Part shown: positions 1-5,495 of the stretch, in pieces
Layout of the letters: the number at the start of each line of letters is the position of its first letter
Position numbering within the stretch: position 1 is the stretch's first letter
Origin: Sediminispirochaeta sp964394395
Lineage (GTDB): Bacteria > Spirochaetota > Spirochaetia > DSM-16054 > Sediminispirochaetaceae
Assembly: GCA_964394395.1 (NCBI GenBank)
Contig: CAYMWV010000136.1
Location: forward strand, 1-9,263
Length of the DNA stretch: 9,263 bases
Direction of reading: 5' to 3'
Notes under the pieces: generated by a model
Seen by the model: only the letters and a program-made list of their open reading frames with translations
What the model was told of the DNA's origin: nothing
Databases searched by the model: none
Made by a program: the position numbers and the translations under genes

Positions 1-652
1 CTTCCTTCATGGATCTATCCTTCCCGGTAAGAAGGGCGTAACTCTCCGGGGTGTCCACATCAAAGAAGTGCTGATTCCCCGACTCTTGGTAGGTAAAAAC
101 CTGCTCCTTCTGTAAAACAGATCGCATCGCGGAGGAATCAGGTTCATTCAGGATCGTTTCGGATACCGGGAATCTGCAGAGAACCGGATGAGCTGGCTTT
201 CCTTTATAGAGGGGGCGAATTACCGATTCCTCTCTCTCCTTTGAGAGTTGCAGCAGTTTTTGGTAGGTCTCTGATGGAATCCGGGGCATATCTCCCAGGG
301 TTATGAAGAATCGCTGCTTTACAGCGGGATCGGGGAGGTGAAGAAGCGAAAAGAAGTGGACCCCGCACTGGATGCTGGAAAACATCCCCCGCTCCCACTT
401 GCTGTTATGGACCGTATAAAGGGCCACATCTTCCGGCAGAGCTAACTCGCCCAGGTAGTGCTCCATCTCATTTCCCCGGAAACCGGTGACAATAAGCAGG
501 GGATTACACAGCTCCGCCGCCGTTCTTACCACTGAGGCGATGATGGTCTCATCTTTATAAGGGAGCATCAGCTTCCAGCTTCCCATCCTGCGGCTCTCCC
601 CGGCTGCAACGATGATACAGGCGGCTGTTGCTTTCCCAATCTCCTGTTCCAT
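1..652 (-). CDS. MocA-like nucleotidyltransferase (3' end beyond window)
   Basis: Reading the minus strand from the ATG at 652 gives 217 residues without a stop to the window edge. The N-terminus has the nucleotide-binding loop of MobA/MocA-type NTP transferases (AAGESRRMG near residues 16-24, Lys27 after it). LGDMP at 119-123 carries the metal-binding Asp, GKPAHPV lies at 151-157, and FFDVDTPESY at 197-206 resembles the end of MocA (DIDTPEDY). MocA attaches CMP to molybdopterin for xanthine-dehydrogenase-type hydroxylases; that substrate is inferred from family resemblance only, since no hydroxylase gene is visible. The motif that ends typical family members has already passed, so the remaining C-terminus is either short or a fused domain. 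The start is 11 nt after the preceding gene's stop, and that gene's last codons supply the SD, so the two are probably co-translated. Family is fairly certain, substrate is not. Confidence 0.82.
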   Translation of the reverse strand, partial: MEQEIGKATAACIIVAAGESRRMGSWKLMLPYKDETIIASVVRTAAELCNPLLIVTGFRGNEMEHYLGELALPEDVALYTVHNSKWERGMFSSIQCGVHFFSLLHLPDPAVKQRFFITLGDMPRIPSETYQKLLQLSKEREESVIRPLYKGKPAHPVLCRFPVSETILNEPDSSAMRSVLQKEQVFTYQESGNQHFFDVDTPESYALLTGKDRSMKE

Positions 653-663
653 TGATTGAGTCC

Positions 664-2223
664 CTACCTCCTTAGGTAGGCGAGCTCCTCAGTCAGCACA
701 ATATTATTCCCGAATCGGTCTTCGCCATAGCCGTTCTCCGCCAGAATTCTCAGGTCGTTGAGGGATCGGTTGTCCCCCTCAAAGGTGACGGTAAGATTGC
801 TGTTTACATCCACCTTGGCCAGGGATTGGAAATGTTTGATGCATCGGCTGGCGAACTCGGCAACCGTTTCATCCCCCACCGGGCTTACCTCATCAATGGG
901 TATATTCAGCTCATAGACCATCAATTGATCAGCCTTCATCATTTCCAGAAAGAGTATCTGCAGCTCCTTTTTCCTCTCTTCTTCCTCTTTTGGAACCGGA
1001 TGCTGCAGCTCCGGACGTTTGGAGAGCAGGTCGGCGATGTAGCGCCGCTTCATGGCGTTAATCGCTTCGTTGGCCCGAAAAAGGTCCAGGGGCGATGCCG
1101 CATTGTACTGCTCCCCATCAAGGTACATGCTTACCTCGCTGCCGTAGTGGGCCACAATTTTTGAAATGAGGGTGGAAGGGCGGACATGGAAGCCCCGGTA
1201 GTTGGGGATGGGAACCTCAATCCGCTTTTTTTCCGAGTAGCTTAATATCATGGACCGGCAGAGATGTACCGCCGAATCCATATAATCCCGGGCATAGGTG
1301 AAAAGGTAGTCGAATACTATACTTAGAAGTTCGTCAGTCTCCAGGGGGAAGGTCATTTTATTGGAGCCCGATCTGCTTAATTTACTCATGTGACGCACAT
1401 AGTAGTGGATCAGGTTGGTAGCATTCTTCATCAAATGATAGATGATGCTGATATGGCTCCTCAGATAGGAGAGGTTCCGGTTTTGACTCTCCATGTCCGA
1501 TTCAAAGATGTAGGTGTCGTACATGGATTGCAGATTGTGGAATTGGGCCTCCACAATCCTGCACTGCTCTTCATTTACTATCATCGGCAGGAGGGATGGG
1601 TACTCCTCTTTTTCCCGCTCTTTAAGAATCTCCTCTACCTGGCGATCTTCGGCGAGGTTGAGAAACTGGCTTGCCAGGTAGACCACTGTCTCTCCTACCT
1701 TATAGACATGCCGAACCTTCCGATCTATCGGGAGCTGTTCATTAAAACTGGTCTCTCTGCACTTTTTAAAGTCGGTCTCCACCGGTTTGGTGATAATCCC
1801 GATCTCTTTTGCCTGGTCCGTCAGGTTTCGGGATAGTCGGATGATAGCCTTTTTCAGCTTTCTCCGGATTTTATCTGTCGCTTTTACCAGATCCGAGCAG
1901 GTTTCAAGGAGGGTGTAGCGGTTTATTGCGGTGTGAAGGTGCAGCATATCGTAGTACACTGCGGTAAATAACTTCTGGGCAGCTATACTTTCCCGGAAGG
2001 TAAACCAGCAGATGTTTTTCTGGGCTCCGTAAAAATCTACCAGCTCCTCCATAGTGGTGGATTCCGCATTCAGTTTCTGCAGGTATTCCCGGCAGGGGAA
2101 CTCCTTCTTCCTTGCAGCTTTCAATGCGAAAAAGCAGAGCCCCAAAAGGGGGAGGGATCGTTGGGAAAGCATATCTTCAAGTTCAGTCGGGACGCTCTGT
2201 CTCTTTCCTTCTTTTCCAAACAT
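664..2223 (-). CDS. Large protein with split HPr-like phosphocarrier domain
   Basis: This 519-residue soluble protein has no signal peptide or membrane segment. Residues 1-330 are mostly helical and charged and match no domain I recognise. Residues 336-390 resemble the first part of HPr: GFHVRPS at 344-350 matches the HPr active-site motif GLHxRPA, making His346 the likely counterpart of phosphorylated His15, and Arg348 that of Arg17. NAAS at 374-377 aligns with the HPr Ser46 region, with Ser377 as the candidate. Residues 391-475 look like an insertion. Residues 476-500 (LTVTFEG, then a helix ending AENGYGED) resemble the last strand and helix of HPr. HPr itself is about 85-90 residues, so this is probably a regulatory or adaptor protein rather than a sugar-PTS carrier; that is inference. 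The ATG at 2223 has no clear SD and is 11 nt from a -10 box; Met18 (2172) is the alternative start. The downstream MocA-like gene is coupled to it. Confidence 0.72.
   Translation of the reverse strand: MFGKEGKRQSVPTELEDMLSQRSLPLLGLCFFALKAARKKEFPCREYLQKLNAESTTMEELVDFYGAQKNICWFTFRESIAAQKLFTAVYYDMLHLHTAINRYTLLETCSDLVKATDKIRRKLKKAIIRLSRNLTDQAKEIGIITKPVETDFKKCRETSFNEQLPIDRKVRHVYKVGETVVYLASQFLNLAEDRQVEEILKEREKEEYPSLLPMIVNEEQCRIVEAQFHNLQSMYDTYIFESDMESQNRNLSYLRSHISIIYHLMKNATNLIHYYVRHMSKLSRSGSNKMTFPLETDELLSIVFDYLFTYARDYMDSAVHLCRSMILSYSEKKRIEVPIPNYRGFHVRPSTLISKIVAHYGSEVSMYLDGEQYNAASPLDLFRANEAINAMKRRYIADLLSKRPELQHPVPKEEEERKKELQILFLEMMKADQLMVYELNIPIDEVSPVGDETVAEFASRCIKHFQSLAKVDVNSNLTVTFEGDNRSLNDLRILAENGYGEDRFGNNIVLTEELAYLRR
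667..673 (-). promoter_or_regulatory. SD of the MocA-like gene inside the upstream gene
   Basis: On the minus strand the last codons of the 519-residue gene read CTA AGG AGG TAG. They contain AAGGAGG, an almost perfect anti-16S match, 14 nt before the ATG at 652. That spacing is long but workable. No other in-frame start lies between. The arrangement suggests translational coupling of the two genes. Confidence 0.55.
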
Positions 2224-2234
2224 CTATCTCTATA

Positions 2235-2263
2235 ATCATAGATAGGCTTTGCCTCTATTGCAA
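2235..2263 (-). promoter_or_regulatory. Promoter of the HPr-domain gene, with dyads
   Basis: On the minus strand, TTGCAA (2258-2263) and TATGAT (2235-2240) are separated by 17 nt and match 4/6 and 5/6 of the sigma-70-type consensus. The -10 ends only 11 nt before the ATG at 2223, leaving a leader of about 5 nt. An inverted repeat AGGC-TTT-GCCT (2244-2254) sits in the spacer, and CTATCT/AGATAG arms (2224-2229 and 2240-2245) flank the -10 box. Both are candidate operator sites; no regulator is identified. Confidence 0.55.
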
Positions 2264-2324
2264 TCACCCCTAAGGAAAATCTGCGCTCTTTTCCCTTTTT
2301 GTTTTCCCTTTTGTTGAGCTATTA

Positions 2325-2747
2325 CTAAACGTTCCGGTCAATATCGGGACTTTTTCGTTTCTCTTTTTTTCTTGCCCGGTATCGTTTATCGTTAAGACGT
2401 TTTTCCCTCGCCTTCATGGAGGGTTTGCGTCGTTTACGCTTTTTCCCGGGTCTGATGGCGCTTGCAATCAGGCCGAAGGCTTTTTCATACCCGGCGATCC
2501 GGTTTTTACGTTGACTTCGGCTCCCGGAACTTTGAAATACCAGCTCATCTTCCCTGTTGATCCGGTTCGCCAGGATCGACCTAAGCCGCTCCTCTTCGTC
2601 CTCGGTCAGAGAGAGCCTGCTTACAGGTATGAATAGGGAGACCTTGGTGTTAACCTTGTTAACATTCTGTCCCCCCGGCCCTGAGGATCGGGAGAAATCT
2701 TCCCGGGATGCTTGCTCAATTTCCCATCTTAACTGCTCTTCCTGCAT
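2325..2747 (-). CDS. arfB: ArfB-type peptidyl-tRNA hydrolase, ribosome rescue
   Basis: The 140-residue product has the release-factor catalytic domain: SSGPGGQNVNKVNTKVSL at 21-38 contains the GGQ (25-27) that hydrolyses the ester bond of peptidyl-tRNA. It lacks the codon-recognition domains of RF1/RF2, and its length equals E. coli ArfB (YaeJ, 140 residues). The C-terminus from about residue 100 is very basic (runs of Lys/Arg), as in ArfB, where that tail enters the empty mRNA channel of stalled ribosomes. The ATG at 2747 places GGQ at the normal distance from the N-terminus. There is no SD; a TATAAT box ends 7 nt before the ATG, so translation may be leaderless. It is transcribed divergently from the radical-SAM gene. 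The family is clear; ArfB versus a close paralogue is the only doubt. Confidence 0.92.
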   Translation of the reverse strand: MQEEQLRWEIEQASREDFSRSSGPGGQNVNKVNTKVSLFIPVSRLSLTEDEEERLRSILANRINREDELVFQSSGSRSQRKNRIAGYEKAFGLIASAIRPGKKRKRRKPSMKAREKRLNDKRYRARKKEKRKSPDIDRNV

Positions 2748-2753
2748 CTTTTT

Positions 2754-2781
2754 ATTATACCACGCCCCTTGACCTTTTGAA
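2754..2781 (-). promoter_or_regulatory. Promoter of arfB-like gene
   Basis: A perfect TATAAT on the minus strand (2754-2759) lies 6 nt from the ATG at 2747. The best -35 is TTCAAA (2776-2781, 4/6) with 16-nt spacing. Transcription would begin at or next to the start codon. Confidence 0.55.
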
Positions 2782-2793
2782 GAGGGTGGTCAA
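2769..2793. promoter_or_regulatory. Inverted repeat TTGACC-N13-GGTCAA between divergent genes
   Basis: The arms TTGACC (2769-2774) and GGTCAA (2788-2793) are exact complements within the 87-bp intergenic region between the arfB-like and radical-SAM genes. They overlap the arfB -35 area. This could be an operator, or each arm a -35-like sequence; I found no well-spaced -10 for the plus strand. Confidence 0.3.
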
Positions 2794-2809
2794 CTCTTAG
2801 TTTGTAAAA

Positions 2810-2838
2810 AGGAGATATTGAGGACCATGACTCTATGA
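2810..2838 (+). promoter_or_regulatory. Ribosome binding region with overlapping 3-codon ORF
   Basis: AAGGAG and a second SD-like GAGG precede two ATGs. The first (2827) opens ATG ACT CTA TGA, a Met-Thr-Leu mini-ORF whose stop overlaps the radical-SAM ATG at 2835. AAGGAG fits the first ATG and GAGG the second. The mini-ORF could deliver ribosomes to the real start, or be accidental. Confidence 0.35.
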
Positions 2839-4259
2839 ATCCGACAGCCAGTTCTGTAAAAAGCTCTTCTTCCCATCCCTTCCACCTTCTTTGCAAGCCC
2901 TTTGGACCGGTCTGCAACCTTGCCTGCGATTACTGTTTCTACCTTGATAAGGATAGCCTCTTCCCGGGGAAAGGAAAAAGTGATTTTCGGATGGATGATT
3001 CCACTCTGGAACTCTTTACCAGGAACTATATCGAAGCGCAGCCCCCGGGGGCTCAGGAGGTCAATTTTGCCTGGCAGGGGGGAGAGCCCACCCTGCTGGG
3101 GATCGACTTTTTCCGAAGGGCCCTGGAGCTGCAGAAGAAATACCGCCGACAGGGCTTAAAGATAAGCAATGCCATACAGACCAACGGTACCCTGATTAAC
3201 GAAGAGTGGGCCCGGTTCTTCAAAGATGAGAACTTTCTTGTAGGCATCAGCATCGACGGGCCGGAGAAACTGCACGACAGGTTCCGCAGGGCCCCGTCGG
3301 GTAAGGGAAGTTTCACTGATGTGATTCGGGGAGTGGAGCTTCTAAACCGCTTTCAGGTGGATTTCAACACCCTCACGGTGGTTCAGAGCGATAACGGGGA
3401 TCATCCTAAAGAGGTGTACCGGTTCCTGAAAGAGATCGGCTCCACCTTTCTGCAGTTTATCCCCATTGTAGAGCCCCTTGCAAAGGGAGGTGTTTCGGCT
3501 AGAACGGTAAGGCCCCGGCAGTGGGGCCGTTTCCTCTCTGCTGTTTTCCATATCTGGAGAGAGGAGGATATTGGCCGGATTTTTGTGCAGCACTTCGACC
3601 TGCTTTTGGGACTCTGGATGGGTGCTCCCTCAAGCCTCTGCGTACACTCTCCCTATTGCGGCCGTGCTCTGGCTATTGAGCATGATGGAAGCCTCTACAG
3701 CTGCGATCACTTTGTTGATCCTGCCCATCGGCTTGGTAATATCCATGAAACTTCCCTGGTTGAGCTTGTGGATTCTCCCTTTCAGATGCAGTTTGGCAGG
3801 GATAAGTCGGAGTTGCTTCCGGAGGAGTGTCGCAGTTGCCCATACCTGAAACTCTGCTACGGCGGCTGCCCTTCCGATCGATGCCGGGAAAGCCGTTCCG
3901 GGAAAAGGGAGCTCAACTGGAGCTGCGAGGGGTATCGGCTTTTCTACGAAGATTCAGCAACCGTTTTTCGTGCCATGGCGGAGGCGCTTCGACGGGGAGA
4001 AACAGCCGTTAGGTACAAGGCCTATCTTTCCGATATCTCTTCCGGTATAGAGACGGGCGGCAGCTCAGCTCCGGTTTTAGGTCCAAGATCAGCTTCGGCT
4101 TCGGGCCCAGGATCGGCTCCAGGCGCAGGTTTTGCTTCAGGCGCCAGCCCGGCTCCAGCCCCGGGCCCCGGTCCGGGGGAAAGGAAAAAGAGGGTGGGGC
4201 GGAATGATCCCTGCCCCTGTGGCAGCGGAAAAAAATACAAACAGTGTTGTGGTAAATAG
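2835..4259 (+). CDS. Anaerobic sulfatase maturase (radical SAM/SPASM) with SEC-C tail
   Basis: The 474-residue product has the radical-SAM cluster motif CNLACDYC (Cys27, 31, 34) followed by FYLDK, as in anaerobic sulfatase-maturating enzymes. These oxidise a Cys or Ser of a sulfatase to formylglycine. WQGGEPTL (80-87) and ISIDGP (138-143) are typical of the core. The SPASM region has Cys269, 275, 290, 332, 335, 341, 345 and 364, whose spacing closely matches the eight cysteines of the two auxiliary [4Fe-4S] clusters of the Clostridium perfringens enzyme. Asp291, right after Cys290, fits its catalytic Asp277. Residues 404-449 are an Ala/Pro/Gly/Ser-rich linker, and 456-473 form a SEC-C zinc motif (CPC...CC). 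The chosen ATG is preceded by GAGG 11 nt upstream. No sulfatase gene is present here, so the substrate is unproven; other SPASM peptide modifiers are the alternative. Confidence 0.88.
   Translation: MNPTASSVKSSSSHPFHLLCKPFGPVCNLACDYCFYLDKDSLFPGKGKSDFRMDDSTLELFTRNYIEAQPPGAQEVNFAWQGGEPTLLGIDFFRRALELQKKYRRQGLKISNAIQTNGTLINEEWARFFKDENFLVGISIDGPEKLHDRFRRAPSGKGSFTDVIRGVELLNRFQVDFNTLTVVQSDNGDHPKEVYRFLKEIGSTFLQFIPIVEPLAKGGVSARTVRPRQWGRFLSAVFHIWREEDIGRIFVQHFDLLLGLWMGAPSSLCVHSPYCGRALAIEHDGSLYSCDHFVDPAHRLGNIHETSLVELVDSPFQMQFGRDKSELLPEECRSCPYLKLCYGGCPSDRCRESRSGKRELNWSCEGYRLFYEDSATVFRAMAEALRRGETAVRYKAYLSDISSGIETGGSSAPVLGPRSASASGPGSAPGAGFASGASPAPAPGPGPGERKKRVGRNDPCPCGSGKKYKQCCGK
4040..4183 (+). repeat. Low-complexity coding segment (Ala/Pro/Gly/Ser linker)
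   Basis: This part of the radical-SAM gene encodes roughly residues 404-449, made almost only of Ala, Pro, Gly and Ser. Its DNA has imperfect repeats around GGCTCCAG and TCAGGC. It separates the SPASM catalytic part from the SEC-C motif and is probably a flexible linker. Confidence 0.6.
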
Positions 4260-4292
4260 ACGACCCTTGGCCGCCGTCGGTGGTCGTGTGTT

Positions 4293-4328
4293 GAAAAAGC
4301 GGCGGAAGCTGTTAAAGCTCCGCCGCTT
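4293..4328 (-). terminator. Intrinsic terminator after the SRPBCC gene
   Basis: Read on the minus strand, AAGCGGCGGAGCT and AGCTTCCGCCGCTT form a stem of about 13 bp with one bulged A and a loop of about 5 nt, followed directly by a T run. It begins about 60 nt after the SRPBCC stop. On the plus strand the hairpin lacks a T tract, so it mainly serves the minus-strand gene. The rest of 4260-4387 holds only a short plus-strand dyad ACGACC/GGTCGT near the radical-SAM stop and a CGGCT-GCAA-AGCCG hairpin at 4356-4369. Confidence 0.75.
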
Positions 4329-4387
4329 GAATGGCTTGTGAATGGCCTACCGCACCGGCTGCAAAGCCGAACAGAGCGGTGAGTTTC

Positions 4388-4861
4388 TTAGAACTTTCCC
4401 CCGGAGCGCTCTTCGGAGGCTTTTTTCACATTGGATACCATCCCCTCGACAATCTCGTCAATTGCATCATCTACATCGAAGTGGAACATCTCGTTAAACT
4501 CCAGGTGGGTGGATCCATCGGGATTTTTGCTCAGGTTGTGTACCCCGGTGTAGTCCATCCCCTTGTCATTTACTCCCACATAGGCGATCTGATTTGGTTT
4601 GTCGAAGTAGATAAACTCCTCATCAACAAACCACTCTGCCCCGGTGGCGGGATCGTAAAGCTCCCAATGGCTCTTCATTCCAAGGCCTGTGCTGTTTTCG
4701 CTGACGATCTCCACTTTCTTGACATTCTCCTCCAGCTCTACAAAGAGTGTCACATCCTCAAGGACCCCAAAAACAGTCTCAATCGGCGCCTTGATCTCTG
4801 CGGTTTTGGTGACCAGCTTGTCGTTGGGGTGTTTCTTTTCCGGAATTGCCGGGTAGTCCAT
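4388..4861 (-). CDS. SRPBCC (START-like/polyketide cyclase) family protein
   Basis: The 157-residue soluble protein follows the SRPBCC pattern. A first strand leads to IKAPIETVFGVLEDVTLF (23-40), the usual start with its Pro and first helix. A series of strands follows (WELYDPATGAEWFVDEEFIYF around 66-86), and an amphipathic C-terminal helix spans about 128-150. Proteins of this fold hold hydrophobic ligands in a helix-grip cavity; sequence alone does not give the ligand, and no neighbour suggests a pathway. The ATG at 4861 is preceded by a purine-rich SD (GGAAAGAGAGG) about 8 nt away. The gene stands alone, with its own promoter and terminator and a repeat cluster at the promoter, so it is probably individually regulated. 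Fold confident, function unknown. Confidence 0.75.
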   Translation of the reverse strand: MDYPAIPEKKHPNDKLVTKTAEIKAPIETVFGVLEDVTLFVELEENVKKVEIVSENSTGLGMKSHWELYDPATGAEWFVDEEFIYFDKPNQIAYVGVNDKGMDYTGVHNLSKNPDGSTHLEFNEMFHFDVDDAIDEIVEGMVSNVKKASEERSGGKF

Positions 4862-4903
4862 AGCTTTTGCCTCTCTTTCCTTTAGATTTTATGTGTGTCC
4901 TCT

Positions 4904-4932
4904 ATTATAACAGAAGATTCTGTTTTTGAAAA
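4904..4932 (-). promoter_or_regulatory. SRPBCC gene promoter with spacer dyad
   Basis: On the minus strand, TTTTCA (4927-4932, 4/6) and a perfect TATAAT (4904-4909) are 17 nt apart. The leader of about 35 nt is normal and contains the SD. The dyad CAGAA-GA-TTCTG (4911-4922) lies in the spacer, where a bound protein would block polymerase. The -35 lies within the tandem repeats described separately. Confidence 0.7.
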
Positions 4933-4975
4933 CGTTTTTGAAAACGTTAACAATAGCGACGTTAACAATAGTGCC
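4922..4975. repeat. Two adjacent short tandem repeats at a promoter
   Basis: GTTTTTGAAAAC occurs twice head to tail (4922-4933, 4934-4945). It is followed directly by two copies of a 15-bp unit beginning GTTAACAATAG (4946-4960, 4961-4975), which differ only in the last four bases. The first unit is itself nearly palindromic (GTTTT-TG-AAAAC) and the junction forms AAAACGTTTT. The cluster covers the SRPBCC -35 and extends upstream to the end of the LuxR remnant, so it may be an array of regulator sites. Confidence 0.6.
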
Positions 4976-4976
4976 C

Positions 4977-5390
4977 CTACTCCCGGTACCCGGCCAGCTT
5001 GTTTAACAGCTCCACCCGGCTTTTAACCTCCACCTTTCGGAAGATGTTGTAGACATGGGTACGATCACTCCAAGGGTTGATAGAATCAGCACCTGCCTCG
5101 GAGCACCCGGAAGTTCAGCCAGGGTGAAGGCCATCCCGAAATAGACAACAGCTCCCAGCATAACAGCGGGGATAAAGGCGTACTGCATGGCGATGACCGA
5201 TCTCTAAAATGGTACTCTGATAATAGAGGGCGATGTTGAGAAAGAGGGAGGGCAGCAGAGCAATGTTTACCAATAGGATGTTTCGGGTCACCGCTTTACG
5301 GAAGCGATTGTGGAGCAGGATACGTGATACCATCCCTGCACTTCCCGAGGAGAGCAGGAGAATATACACAAAGAGCAGGAGGTGTCTCAT
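4977..5390 (-). pseudogene. Remnant of a membrane-anchored LuxR-family regulator
   Basis: The minus strand from the ATG at 5390 encodes hydrophobic segments (LLLFVYILLLSSGSAGMVS, then NILLVNIALLPSLFLNIALY). Near 5190-5200 the reading moves to another frame that continues with more membrane-like sequence (AFIPAVMLGAVVYFGMAF). Near 5065-5080 a third frame supplies SDRT-HVYNIFRKVEVKSRVE followed by LLNKLAGYRE and the stop at 4977. That last piece matches the C-terminal recognition-helix end of a LuxR/GerE domain. The first half of the HTH and the region before it are missing. The intact form was presumably a membrane sensor fused to a LuxR output domain. At least one frameshift and one deletion make it non-functional. 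Sequencing error could explain the frameshift but not the missing middle. Confidence 0.72.
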
Positions 5391-5396
5391 GTGTTC

Positions 5397-5426
5397 AGTG
5401 TAAGCCTATCTTTCACTTTGGGTCAA
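5397..5426 (-). promoter_or_regulatory. Likely old promoter of the LuxR remnant
   Basis: Minus-strand TTGACC (5421-5426, 5/6) and TACACT (5397-5402, 4/6) are 18 nt apart, and the -10 ends 7 nt before the ATG at 5390. It is back to back with the DUF134 promoter. Confidence 0.4.
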
Positions 5427-5456
5427 CAATGATATAAATATATATAATAACATATA

Positions 5457-5485
5457 TTGACAAAAAAAGATATAGCATGTAGTAT
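5457..5485 (+). promoter_or_regulatory. DUF134 gene promoter
   Basis: A perfect TTGACA (5457-5462) and TAGTAT (5480-5485, 4/6) are exactly 17 nt apart. The longest open frame here would start at the TTG of this -35 box, which argues against that start. Inverted arms AATATAT (5437-5443) and ATATATT (5452-5458) run up to the -35. The perfect palindrome TGCATATGCA (5491-5500) covers the predicted transcription start and the ATG. Both are candidate operators, though the first lies in AT-rich DNA. Confidence 0.6.
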
Positions 5486-5495
5486 TTTTGTGCAT

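Noticed and set aside
204..398. Minus-strand 64-codon open frame
   Set aside because: It is out of frame within the MocA-like gene, which reads through this region in another minus-strand frame with clear motifs.
826..1836. Plus-strand open frames of 112 and 148 codons
   Set aside because: They lie inside the HPr-domain gene on the opposite strand, with no family resemblance or supporting SD.
2289..2313. T/C-rich repeat (TTTTCCCTTTT twice) between arfB and the HPr gene
   Set aside because: Simple low-complexity sequence without a hairpin; not enough to call a terminator or regulatory site.
4260..4290. Plus-strand terminator for the radical-SAM gene
   Set aside because: The ACGACC/GGTCGT dyad has a long loop and no T tract; the strong hairpin beyond it has its T tract on the minus strand only.
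4922..4975. CRISPR-like array
   Set aside because: The units are 12-15 bp with no spacers and only two copies each; this is a short tandem repeat at a promoter.
5457..5495. TTG start at 5457 for the DUF134 gene
   Set aside because: This TTG is part of a perfect TTGACA -35 box with a 17-nt spacer to a -10, so it would be upstream of the transcript.
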